Shown: positions 1-8,055 of the stretch, in pieces
Position numbering within the stretch: position 1 is the stretch's first letter
Layout of the letters: each line of letters starts with the position of its first letter
Origin: Ignavibacteria bacterium
GTDB taxonomy: Bacteria > Bacteroidota > Ignavibacteria > Ignavibacteriales > SURF-24
Direction of reading: 5' to 3'
Length of the DNA: 64,000 nucleotides
NCBI GenBank assembly: GCA_025612245.1
Contig: JAAXKQ010000004.1
Coordinates: forward strand, 310,001 to 374,000
Translations under genes and position numbers: made by a program
The notes under the pieces: model-generated
Databases searched by the model: none
The model's input: only the letters and a program-made list of their open reading frames with translations
Told to the model about the DNA's origin: nothing

Positions 1-1935
1 ACGGGTTGCATCTTCCCTGAATTTTCTCCTCGTATTGATTAAAAAGCCCAGGATTAAAACGAGCACGACTCCGGATACGATAAAAATGACGGGGATGTCG
101 TCTTTCTGCGATCCCTGTGGAATTGTAACGTCTTCTTCATTGTGCAGCTTGGCGTAGATCACTTTTTCGCTGAATCTGCCGGACTGCCTGAATTCGTCCA
201 GTATTCCTATGCTGTAGAGATTCTCCGGACTAAAGCCCGCGCTTAAAGAGGCATAATCGCCTCTGTAGTCGAAAATTGAATTTATAAAGAAGCCCGAGGT
301 TCTTCCTGAGGATGCATAGTCAATCAGGTCCGAGAAGAACTTGGCCTGTGCCTCATAGGAGAACGGGTTGGAGTAGCCGTTTGTACTTCCCATGAAAGTG
401 CCGTATGTGGCTGAACTGATGAAAACATTTCCTTTCCCGAGCCTGGACTCCAGGTCGGCATACTTTCCCGTATAATAAGACATCGGCTTGTTTAAGAGCT
501 CGACGCCGTAAAAGTCCAGATTTGAGACGGGTGCGATGTTAAAGCCGACGAAAGAGGCGTAGAGCATCCTGTTTGTAAGACGTCTTGCATAGGAAGCAAG
601 CGAGCTGATGAGGGATGCCTGTTCCTGTGAGTTCGGGAGATAAGAGCTTCCAAGGCCGAAGGCCGCAATGCTTGAATACTGCTTATAGCTGTTCAAAAAC
701 TGTGTCAAGTAAATCCTGAGCCTGTCCTTATAGTCCTGCTTTGCTGCAATTTCATCGGGCACAGAATTAAGGGGCAGTTCGACGAAGGCAAGGAGGCCCA
801 GTTCCTGGCAAAGTTTCAGGTAATATGGGTGCGGGAGCTCTTTGGCAAACCTGACGGCATTAAAGCCCATCGTTTTGATGGTCTTCATGTCGCTTCTCAT
901 TCTTTCATAACGCACGAGGTTTCCGTAGCCGGGGTAGACGGCGTAGTAGGTAGTGCCCTTAAGTATAAAAGGTGCGTTATTCAGGAGTAAGGCGTTGTTT
1001 GAGGACCTGAGTGAATAAAAGGCAACGGATTTTTCTACCTCATCAATTACCTGCTCACCCCTAAGGAGCTGAATGCGCAGCCTGTATGAACGAGGGGCGT
1101 CGGGCGACCAGAGTGAAACGTTTGAAAGGCCGAATGAATAGCTCACGGGCTTTTCTTTTTGTGATCCGAGTGCGAAAGCGCCGGATGTGGTATTGAGCAG
1201 GTCCTCACCCGAAGAGCTAAGGAGTCTTACTCTTACGGCAAATTCTGCGTTAAATGAGGATGAATCCGTCCTGTCGTTAAGTGGGTGGTTCTCTAGCCTT
1301 GCATTTACAGACAAGGAAACGCCTCCGGTGGAGGAAACCCTGTATGAAAAATCCGAACTGGTGATCTGGGCAAGGGGGGAAATCTCTATATAGACGTCCC
1401 TGAAAATTCCTGCCACGTTTTCGGGGAAAAGGAATCTCTGTTTAGCCGGGATCGTGAATTCAGAGGAGAGTTTATGGTTAATCTTAACCGTAAGGACGTT
1501 ATTTTTATCCAGTTTTACGATATTCCTGGGCAGTTCAATCCTGAAGGGGAATTCTCCGCCCGGGTGCTTATAAATGACAAAATTGTTGAGTGTAATTTCA
1601 GCAGAATAATTCAGTCCGAGGAAAACGAGCTCTAATCTCCCGTTTTTAACCTGGCGGCTCTCGAGTCTAATATTTTTCTCAAAAGTCAGCTCTTCCTCCC
1701 CCCGGAAGTTGGAGGGGATTGAGACCGGTGTCCGGTCGTCTCTGTTGTTCTTTTCGTAGACGCTCCACTTGCCGTCGAGGCTAATCACATTTCGCGAATG
1801 GGACACGTTGAGGAAGAGGGAATCCTGTTTTAATAAATCAAACCTGGGGAGCTCTTTTATTCTAATTTGTCCTAAAAGGATATTAGCAAAGGCGAGCCAA
1901 AATAATACCGGAATTATAATTTTACTATACTTCAT
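1..1935 (-). CDS. GH2-fold membrane-anchored protein, catalytically degenerate, C-terminus beyond window
   Basis: The frame stays open from ATG 1935 to the window edge (645 codons). Residues 1-23 form a signal peptide. Next come a beta-sandwich carbohydrate-binding-like domain (SLDGKW near residue 55), an immunoglobulin-like domain, and a TIM-barrel region recognisable as glycoside hydrolase family 2 (KGTTYYAVYPGYG, MGFNAVRF, LCQELGLL). Where GH2 enzymes have the LGNE acid/base motif this protein reads GLGSS (residues 428-431), and the nucleophile region reads ISSATYGT with no glutamate. Residues 614-634 are a hydrophobic helix followed by TRRKFRED, so the protein is probably anchored in the membrane with a short cytoplasmic tail. 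It may be a carbohydrate-binding or sensing pseudo-enzyme rather than a beta-galactosidase/glucuronidase. Family assignment is fairly sure; loss of activity is inferred. Confidence 0.8.
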   Translation of the reverse strand, partial: MKYSKIIIPVLFWLAFANILLGQIRIKELPRFDLLKQDSLFLNVSHSRNVISLDGKWSVYEKNNRDDRTPVSIPSNFRGEEELTFEKNIRLESRQVKNGRLELVFLGLNYSAEITLNNFVIYKHPGGEFPFRIELPRNIVKLDKNNVLTVKINHKLSSEFTIPAKQRFLFPENVAGIFRDVYIEISPLAQITSSDFSYRVSSTGGVSLSVNARLENHPLNDRTDSSSFNAEFAVRVRLLSSSGEDLLNTTSGAFALGSQKEKPVSYSFGLSNVSLWSPDAPRSYRLRIQLLRGEQVIDEVEKSVAFYSLRSSNNALLLNNAPFILKGTTYYAVYPGYGNLVRYERMRSDMKTIKTMGFNAVRFAKELPHPYYLKLCQELGLLAFVELPLNSVPDEIAAKQDYKDRLRIYLTQFLNSYKQYSSIAAFGLGSSYLPNSQEQASLISSLASYARRLTNRMLYASFVGFNIAPVSNLDFYGVELLNKPMSYYTGKYADLESRLGKGNVFISSATYGTFMGSTNGYSNPFSYEAQAKFFSDLIDYASSGRTSGFFINSIFDYRGDYASLSAGFSPENLYSIGILDEFRQSGRFSEKVIYAKLHNEEDVTIPQGSQKDDIPVIFIVSGVVLVLILGFLINTRRKFREDATR

Positions 1936-2007
1936 TTTTTCCAGAAAAAATGATTCCAAAATAAAAGACACTTAAAATACAAAAATCAGGGGGGGAAATC
2001 AATATAA

Positions 2008-2037
2008 AAGGCATTCCCTTGGAGCCGGGAACGCCTT
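2008..2037 (-). terminator. Imperfect hairpin, probable terminator after tpiA
   Basis: An 11-bp stem (2008-2018 with 2027-2037, one mismatch that is a G-U pair in minus-strand RNA) and an 8-nt loop. On the minus strand it is followed by TTTATATTG. It lies about 150 bp after the tpiA stop, just ahead of the GH2-like gene. The T-run is short, so this is moderate evidence. Confidence 0.45.
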
Positions 2038-2185
2038 CAATCTGAAAAAGAAAGAGCTTATAAAACAACAACTTAGCTCCAGGGGCTCTTTCCTGCAATG
2101 CCGGTTGGTTTATATTTGCAAATATTTTCGAAGTGCAAAAATATTTGTGCCGGTAGAATTTGTCTTTTCTTAAGGGCTGAATAAA

Positions 2186-2941
2186 TTAAGCCGATTTTAT
2201 GATGCTTGTGAAGGAATCTGCCTTCAGGCAGGCTCCGCCAACGAGTGCGCCGTCTATATCTGCCTGTGAGAGCAGTAAAGCAGCATTTTCAGGCTTAACG
2301 CTACCGCCGTACTGAATTGTAACGCCTTCGGCAGCTTCATCCGAATAAAGTTTTCTTAAGAGGCTTCTTATGAAAACGTGTACCTGCTGAGCCTGTTCGG
2401 GTGTTGCAGTTTTTCCTGTACCGATAGCCCAGACCGGTTCGTAGGCAACGATTACCTTCTTGAGGTCTTCGGCTGAAAGTCCGCTCAGGCCAACGCTAAC
2501 CTGCGTGCTGATGACGGATTCTGTAGTTCCGTTTTCCCTCTGTTCAAGGGTTTCACCCACGCAGAAAATAGGATTAAGGCCGCTTAAGATCGCCTTTTTG
2601 ATTTTTTTGTTGATCAGTTCGTCTGTTTCCTTGAAGATTGTTCTTCTTTCGGAATGGCCCAGGATCACGTACTGGCAGCCGGTGCTCTTGAGCATTTCAG
2701 CCGAAACTTCGCCCGTATAGGCTCCGCTTTCTTCAAAATACATGTTCTGTGCACCAAGCATTATGGCAGAATCTTTTATCAGTGTCTTTGCCGTATCGAG
2801 TGAAGTAAAAGGAGGGCAAATGATGACCTCTGCCTTTAAGTCCAGCCCGGCAAGGTTTTTCTTGAGTTCTGAAATCAGTTTTACTGAAGCCGGAATGTCA
2901 TTATACATTTTCCAGTTTCCGGCAATTACTTTTTTACGCAT
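2186..2941 (-). CDS. tpiA: Triosephosphate isomerase
   Basis: Interconverts dihydroxyacetone phosphate and glyceraldehyde 3-phosphate in cytoplasmic glycolysis and gluconeogenesis. At 251 residues it has the normal family length and all signature positions: GNWKMY with Lys11, the electrophile His96 in ILGHSERR, the catalytic base Glu168 in AYEPVWAIGTG, and the phosphate-binding GGSVKP and GGACLK loops near the C-terminus. The ATG at 2941 opens directly onto the first beta strand, as usual. It is a single gene between two putative terminators, with nfu and mrp upstream on the same strand. Nothing unusual was seen. Confidence 0.97.
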   Translation of the reverse strand: MRKKVIAGNWKMYNDIPASVKLISELKKNLAGLDLKAEVIICPPFTSLDTAKTLIKDSAIMLGAQNMYFEESGAYTGEVSAEMLKSTGCQYVILGHSERRTIFKETDELINKKIKKAILSGLNPIFCVGETLEQRENGTTESVISTQVSVGLSGLSAEDLKKVIVAYEPVWAIGTGKTATPEQAQQVHVFIRSLLRKLYSDEAAEGVTIQYGGSVKPENAALLLSQADIDGALVGGACLKADSFTSIIKSA

Positions 2942-3036
2942 TTATTCCTCTATATGATTAGTTGAGTCAAAGTAAACTCATAAACTGCATTAAATTAAGA
3001 TAAAATGAGCCCTGGTCACGCTTTTTGACGATGGAA

Positions 3037-3063
3037 AATTCCCGGAGGCATTCTCCCGGAATT
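3037..3063 (-). terminator. Hairpin downstream of nfu
   Basis: An 11-bp stem with one mismatch (3037-3047 with 3053-3063) and a 5-nt loop. On the minus strand it is followed by TTTTCC. It lies 27 bp beyond the nfu stop and before tpiA, so it probably ends the mrp-nfu transcript. Confidence 0.5.
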
Positions 3064-3089
3064 AACAAAGTCACGGAAACAAAGGACTC

Positions 3090-3326
3090 TTAGTTGACCG
3101 CTTCAACGCGTCTAATGCCCGGGACCTCTCTGATCAGAGCTCTTTCAACACCGGCGCGCAGAGTCATCTGTGACATAGGGCAATGGCCGCAAGCCCCGGT
3201 AAGCTTTACCTCTACGATGCCTTCATTGGTAACGCGAACGAGCTCGACGTCGCCGCCGTCGGCCTGAAGATACGGCCTGATTGTATCCAATGCTTTTAAT
3301 ACTTTTTCTTCCATTACATTCCCCAT
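3090..3326 (-). CDS. NifU C-terminal-domain (Nfu-type) Fe-S carrier
   Basis: A 78-residue stand-alone Nfu domain. Proteins of this family bind a labile [4Fe-4S] cluster between two subunits through a CxxC motif and hand it to apo-proteins. The CGHC motif is at Cys46 and Cys49, inside the conserved LTGACGHCP context. ATG 3326 is preceded by AGGAG at a good distance, although Met5 could also start the protein. It sits 15 bp downstream of mrp on the same strand, so the two Fe-S carriers are very likely co-transcribed. The symbol nfuA is withheld because E. coli NfuA has an extra A-type domain that is absent here. Confidence 0.93.
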   Translation of the reverse strand: MGNVMEEKVLKALDTIRPYLQADGGDVELVRVTNEGIVEVKLTGACGHCPMSQMTLRAGVERALIREVPGIRRVEAVN

Positions 3327-3341
3327 GTTTTTAACTCCTGC

Positions 3342-4460
3342 TTATTTTTCATCTCCGAGAATAATATCCACCTTCTTTGATGCTGCTGAAATTAATTCGA
3401 TGCTCACCTGAGCGGCCAGGTTACGGGATATCTCCTGAATAACCCTGGCATATTCCGTATCGGGAAGCTCATGAACGATAGGTTTTCCCGTATCTCCGCC
3501 AATTCTGATCCTCGGGTCGATTGGAATTCCGCCCAGGAAGGGGACCTTGTACTGTTCAGCCATTTTCTGTCCGCCTCCGAGCCCGAAGATGTCGTACTTA
3601 TTTCCGGTATCAGGAGCTATAAAATAACTCATATTTTCCACAATACCAAGCACAGGGACGTTAACCCTGGAGAACATCATAAGTCCCTTTCTGGCGTCAA
3701 TGAGGGATACTTCCTGGGGTGTGGTGACGATTACGGCTCCCGTAAGCGGGATGGTCTGTACCAGGGTAAGCTGAATGTCGCCTGTTCCCGGAGGCAGGTC
3801 AAAGATCAGGTAATCGAGTTCTCCCCAGTTAACGTCTGACATGAACTGTTTTACGGCACCCGAAGCCATTGGGCCGCGCCATATTACGGGTGCTCCGTCA
3901 TCGAGCATAAAGCCGATTGACATTACCTTGATACCCAGGCGTTCCAGTGGTAGCATCTGTCCGGTCAGTTCGTCCTGGTAAATTCTCGGTTTTTCCGTAA
4001 TGCCGAGCATAAGAGGGATGCTGGGTCCGTAAATATCGGCATCCAGCAATCCTACCTTGGCTCCGTCTTTTGCCAGTGCCACGGCAAGGTTGACTGCAAC
4101 CGTGCTTTTACCAACGCCGCCTTTGCCGCTAGCCACGGCAATAGTATTTTTTACGCCGGGAAGAACGGCATCTTTTCTGTTATCCTGATGCTGCCTTACA
4201 CTGGAAGTCATATTTATGCTGATGTCGCCTATTGAGGGGACGTCATTTTTTAAGGCTTCAATGCAATCACTCTTAATTTTTTCCTTTAGCGGGCAGGCAG
4301 GAGTTGTCAGTTCCACGTTAAAGGATACATTGGAACCATCTATATTTATATTCTTAACCATTCCGAGCTTAACAATATCCCGCCGGAGGTCAGGATCGTA
4401 AACCTTCCTCAGGGACTGCAAGATAGTTTCTGCTGATAATTTGGACAAATTTTCCTCCAT
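3342..4460 (-). CDS. mrp: Mrp/NBP35-family P-loop Fe-S carrier ATPase
   Basis: Cytoplasmic iron-sulfur carrier ATPase (ApbC/Mrp). Residues 1-90 are a MIP18/DUF59 domain with its conserved cysteine (TTPACP, Cys56). The deviant Walker A GKGGVGKST lies at 112-120 and switch-type motifs DADIYGPS and DLPPGTGD follow. Length (372) is normal for the DUF59-fused form. The C-terminal CxxC that many Mrp proteins use to bind a bridging cluster is absent: the equivalent stretch after VENMSYF reads IAPDTGNKYD. No Shine-Dalgarno precedes ATG 4460. A GGAGG sits inside codons 2-3, so a TTG start at codon 5 is possible. It is the first gene of a pair with nfu. Confidence 0.93.
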   Translation of the reverse strand: MEENLSKLSAETILQSLRKVYDPDLRRDIVKLGMVKNINIDGSNVSFNVELTTPACPLKEKIKSDCIEALKNDVPSIGDISINMTSSVRQHQDNRKDAVLPGVKNTIAVASGKGGVGKSTVAVNLAVALAKDGAKVGLLDADIYGPSIPLMLGITEKPRIYQDELTGQMLPLERLGIKVMSIGFMLDDGAPVIWRGPMASGAVKQFMSDVNWGELDYLIFDLPPGTGDIQLTLVQTIPLTGAVIVTTPQEVSLIDARKGLMMFSRVNVPVLGIVENMSYFIAPDTGNKYDIFGLGGGQKMAEQYKVPFLGGIPIDPRIRIGGDTGKPIVHELPDTEYARVIQEISRNLAAQVSIELISAASKKVDIILGDEK

Positions 4461-5391
4461 TTAATAAAAACTTCTGTAAAATTAAGAAAATTTTTTGGAA
4501 TTCAGAAGGTCGAACTCTGAATTTGGATTTCAGAATGCAGATTTAGAGCTTCAATTGTCAAAAGTTGCATTTAGAAATATTACAAAAAAAAAGATATAAG
4601 ATCACTTAATCAATTCAAAAAAAGTGGCCCCTGCGGTAAATGGCAGGCTAAGGTTCCTTTTTCCCCTTTTTTGGGGAGGGAGAGTCGAAAAAGGGCTCTA
4701 CAAATAAAAATGGGAAGAGGATTTTTATTGTCTGTTGTCTAAAAGTTCCGTGGAGAAGAATTAATCCGTGCTGGCCTTAAAGGAGTCGGGCCTTAGGAAT
4801 TAAGGGACAGAGGCATGAGAAAAGTTTATTATTTTTGCTGTGAAGGGAATCACAATGCCCCAGGACGTAAGTTCTTTGCCTTGATATTTGGCTAATATCT
4901 TTATTACTTAATTTTAGAAGCCCTTTATCCTTAGAACCTTACCGTGGGCGGGGGGCAGAGTGTCCCAAAGGCCGGAAGGACTCTGGGAAAACGGGCAAAA
5001 GTAAGAGAGGAGTGCAACTGAAAACGGGGTGGAAAGGGGGAAAGTTTATACAAGCCAAGAAGGTCCGGGAAAATTAAAACCACTTAACAGCCCTTTCAAA
5101 GGGGCGACAAGGGGTATTTTCCGACAGGACCTTCCGGAAAAATGAAAAAGTTTTAAAGAAATCTTTACGCTGCCACCCGATTTGTACCGAATTTCATCGT
5201 TTTTCGGAAAGTACTCTCCTCAGTGATCTACTAAGGCTATTTTTCAGATATTTTTTTTCTACAAGAAGTTAAAATTGTCCAGTTCATTACCAGCAGCCAG
5301 GTTTATCGTTTAGATCCGATGGAAAATTGACGAGCAGGATTATACAAGCAAAAGACTAAACACAGGCAAGAAAGCGAAAGAGAATGCTGCC
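4461..5391. other. Long intergenic region, no gene seen
   Basis: No convincing ORF in either strand. It holds an 8-bp inverted repeat in the mrp leader (AATTCAGA at 4499-4506 with TCTGAATT at 4516-4523), several purine-rich G tracts (about 4670-4690 and 4940-5040), and one REP-like palindromic unit at 5089-5109. The divergent promoters for mrp and for the gene at 5392 must lie here, but I cannot place them. The composition suggests decayed or mobile non-coding sequence. Confidence 0.6.
5089..5109. repeat. REP-like palindromic unit
   Basis: AGCCCTTT-CAAAGGGGCGACA: a short stem of CCCTTT with AAAGGG followed by GCGACA. The layout AGC-CC...GG-GCGrcA is shared with the units at 36994-37019 and 37073-37090. 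It looks like a dispersed palindromic repeat, but only its form is visible here. Confidence 0.35.
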
Positions 5392-6099
5392 ATGACAAAC
5401 GAAAGCGATGATAAGTTGGCTATGCTCAGGTCGGTCAGGAGTATTATCGAAGATAATATTCAGTCTGTTAAAAATATTCCAAACTGGACAGATGTCCTGG
5501 AAAGATACGATAGTCTTCTTTCGAAGATTACGGAAATAAAGACCGAACTTTCCAATCTTAAGGACAATAAATCCATCAGGATAAACTCCACGAGAGGACA
5601 GCTGATCAAAAGCATCCTTAAAGTGTCGAATTCGATGAAGGCCTACATACTGAACGTAAATGAGAGCGATCTAATCGATGAGCTGCTCAGCAAGGTCTCC
5701 CTGACAGAGCTTGAACTGAATAATATGTTCTGCACGGAGCTTCTCATCAAGGGAAAGGCAATTTTCATTTACGCGACAAAACATTCCGGCGGGCTTTACT
5801 ACTACGGGGTTAATGATGCGACGCTAAAGCAGCTGGAAGAAAGCATAAAGGACTACTGGAAGGCCCTGAACCTGGAAGAATTGACCGAAGCCGAGATTTA
5901 CGTACGAGAGCGTCAGCTGGAGATGCGCCTGAACAGGGCGATCAACCTTTTCAGGTACGAAATCAATGAGCTGATTGAATTGGTCAGGGAATCAAATCCC
6001 GGTTTCTTCTACGACATAAAGATGCGCATACTGCTGCTGAACTTAGGGATTGTTGATGATGACATAAAGGTAATACTTCCTTATCCGTCGATGAATTAG
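5392..6099 (+). CDS. Hypothetical, mostly helical cytoplasmic protein
   Basis: Not recognised. It has 235 residues, no signal peptide and no membrane segment. It is rich in charged residues and looks almost entirely alpha-helical: residues 15-65 could form a coiled coil, and 165-215 look like a second long helix (LEMRLNRAINLFRYEINELI). The only distinct element is a short beta-like stretch with KHSGGLYYYGV near 130-140. The ATG follows a weak GAGAATGC purine tract rather than a clear ribosome binding site. It stands alone between a long non-coding region and the sufSU gene, 120 bp upstream. Coding bias resembles its neighbours, so it is probably a real gene of unknown role. Confidence 0.7.
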   Translation: MTNESDDKLAMLRSVRSIIEDNIQSVKNIPNWTDVLERYDSLLSKITEIKTELSNLKDNKSIRINSTRGQLIKSILKVSNSMKAYILNVNESDLIDELLSKVSLTELELNNMFCTELLIKGKAIFIYATKHSGGLYYYGVNDATLKQLEESIKDYWKALNLEELTEAEIYVRERQLEMRLNRAINLFRYEINELIELVRESNPGFFYDIKMRILLLNLGIVDDDIKVILPYPSMN

Positions 6100-6112
6100 A
6101 TAAAGTCATCTG

Positions 6113-6136
6113 CCGCTTTGCCTGAAAGGCAAGCGG
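6113..6136 (+). terminator. Hairpin after the orphan ORF
   Basis: A stem of CCGCTTTGCCT with AGGCAAGCGG (one bulged base) and a 3-nt loop, 14 bp after the stop at 6099. There is no following T-run, so it may act as a Rho-type pause, a transcript-stabilising hairpin or part of the sufSU leader. Confidence 0.35.
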
Positions 6137-6219
6137 TGTATGATTATATATAGAAGGTATTTCTAAAAATAAGAGGCCGATGTCCATTTAATAGTTTTAT
6201 CTAATCAGAGGAGAGTTCT

Positions 6220-7986
6220 ATGAATTTGAGAAGTATATTTTCTTTACCGGGCGGTGGTTCCAGGCAGAATTCAGCCGGCTCTTTTAATGTGAACAGGATA
6301 AGAAAGGATTTCCCGATACTTGGCCTGAATATAAAAGGGAAGAAGCTTATATATCTGGATAATGCTGCAACGACACAGAAGCCTGAACTTGTCATCAGGG
6401 CAATTCAGGATTATTATCATAACTTGAATTCCAACATCAACAGGGGAGTTCACTACTTAAGTGAACATGCAACGCTGGCATATGAGAATGCCAGGAGGAA
6501 GGTAAGGGAGTACATAAATGCCCAGGCCTCTCACGAGATAATTTTCTTAAGGGGGGCCACCGAGGCAATTAACCTGGTAGCATATTCATACGGACGCATG
6601 AACATTAAGGAAGGTGACGAGGTTTTGATTTCAGCCATGGAGCACCACGCCAATATTGTACCCTGGCAGGTAGTCTGCCGGGAGAAAAACGCCAGGCTGC
6701 GGATTATTCCCATGGACAGCAAGGGGGATTTAATATTGGACGACCTGGAAAACCTGATAAATGAAAAGACCAGGATTGTTGCGGTAGTTCAGGTTTCGAA
6801 CTCTCTCGGGACAATCAACCCGGTCAAGGTCATAATTGACAAGGCGCACGAGAAGGGGGTACCGGTTCTAATAGACGGCTCGCAGGCAATTCCGCACGGG
6901 AAAGTTGACGTTCAGGAGCTCGACTGCGACTTTTACGCATTCTCCGGGCACAAGCTCTACGGGCCTACGGGCATTGGGGTGCTTTACGCAAAAAGCCGCT
7001 TCCTGGAGGCTATGGAGCCATACCAGACGGGCGGGGACATGATAAAGCTCGTGACATTTGAAAAGACGACCTACAACGACCTGCCCTATAAGTTTGAGGC
7101 CGGTACGCAGAACATCGAGGGTGCAATAGGAATGGGTTATGCTATAGATTATCTTAACTCAATTCCCTTCGAAGAGGCAGTAAGGCATGAGCACGAGCTG
7201 CTTTTTTATGCAGAAAGCAGGATACGCGAGCTCGGGGGAATCGAGATAATTGGGCAGTCGGAACATAAGGCTCCGGTAATTTCTCTGGTCATGGACGGCC
7301 TGCATCCGCACGACATAGGCACCCTGCTTGATGCCGAGGGCATTGCAATACGCACCGGGCACCACTGCACGCAGCCGGTCATGCAGTTCTTTAAGGTCCC
7401 TGCAACGGCAAGAGTTTCAATCGCCTTTTATAACACTAAAGAGGAAATGGACCAGCTTGTCTTAAGCCTGAAGAAAATCATGGAATTCAAGATGACCGGC
7501 AGCCGCCAGAACATTCAGAGTGAAAAGATAAATGAAATTTACCAGGAAGCCATAATGGAGCACGACCGCAACCCGCATAACTTCAAGGCCTGCTTCGATT
7601 GCAGCCATTCAGACGAAGGGTTTAACCCGTTCTGCGGAGACCACATCGTGCTTTATCTGGATGTTGAAAACAACCTCATCCGGGATATTACGTTCCAGGG
7701 AGAGCTTTGCGCAATAGCCAAATCCTCGGCATCGATAATGACCGATATGCTGAAGGGAAAGACGCTTAAAGAAGCCGAAGGGCTATTTAACAGGTTTTAC
7801 GGCGCATTCAGCTCGGGAAACAATTCCAGGATAACAAAAGGGAACCTGGGAGATCTGACGATATATTCGAGCATACAGCATTCGCCGGCCAGGATGAAAT
7901 GTGCATACCTGCCCTGGCAGACAATGACAAATCTTATAAGCCACATCGGAACTCTGACAGCTGAACAGCACAACTACGAGGTCTAA
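6220..7986 (+). CDS. Cysteine desulfurase-SufU fusion (SufS-SufU)
   Basis: One 588-residue protein joining two steps of SUF iron-sulfur cluster assembly. Residues 25-425 are a SufS-type (group II) desulfurase: SAMEHHANIVPW, the PLP lysine Lys245 in SGHKLYGP, and the active-site Cys383 in RTGHHCTQP. Residues 435-588 are a SufU/IscU-like domain with the three conserved cysteines Cys472 (FCGD), Cys497 (GELCAIA) and Cys561 (KCAYLPW), plus Asp474. In Firmicutes these are separate neighbouring genes; here sulfur would pass from Cys383 to the zinc-bound SufU cysteine within one chain. A GAGGAGAG ribosome site precedes ATG 6220. About 25 residues of unrelated extension precede the desulfurase. The CBS-type gene follows 69 bp downstream. 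Confidence 0.95.
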   Translation: MNLRSIFSLPGGGSRQNSAGSFNVNRIRKDFPILGLNIKGKKLIYLDNAATTQKPELVIRAIQDYYHNLNSNINRGVHYLSEHATLAYENARRKVREYINAQASHEIIFLRGATEAINLVAYSYGRMNIKEGDEVLISAMEHHANIVPWQVVCREKNARLRIIPMDSKGDLILDDLENLINEKTRIVAVVQVSNSLGTINPVKVIIDKAHEKGVPVLIDGSQAIPHGKVDVQELDCDFYAFSGHKLYGPTGIGVLYAKSRFLEAMEPYQTGGDMIKLVTFEKTTYNDLPYKFEAGTQNIEGAIGMGYAIDYLNSIPFEEAVRHEHELLFYAESRIRELGGIEIIGQSEHKAPVISLVMDGLHPHDIGTLLDAEGIAIRTGHHCTQPVMQFFKVPATARVSIAFYNTKEEMDQLVLSLKKIMEFKMTGSRQNIQSEKINEIYQEAIMEHDRNPHNFKACFDCSHSDEGFNPFCGDHIVLYLDVENNLIRDITFQGELCAIAKSSASIMTDMLKGKTLKEAEGLFNRFYGAFSSGNNSRITKGNLGDLTIYSSIQHSPARMKCAYLPWQTMTNLISHIGTLTAEQHNYEV

Positions 7987-8055
7987 AGGATAAGAATTGA
8001 TAAAGAATGAAACGATTATAAATGAGGCATGATACGAATATGAAGGAGAGGAAAG

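Noticed and set aside
2111-2118. TATATTTG -7 box on the plus strand
   Set aside because: It lies behind tpiA and would drive antisense RNA only. No -33 TTTG is found at 19-21 bp.
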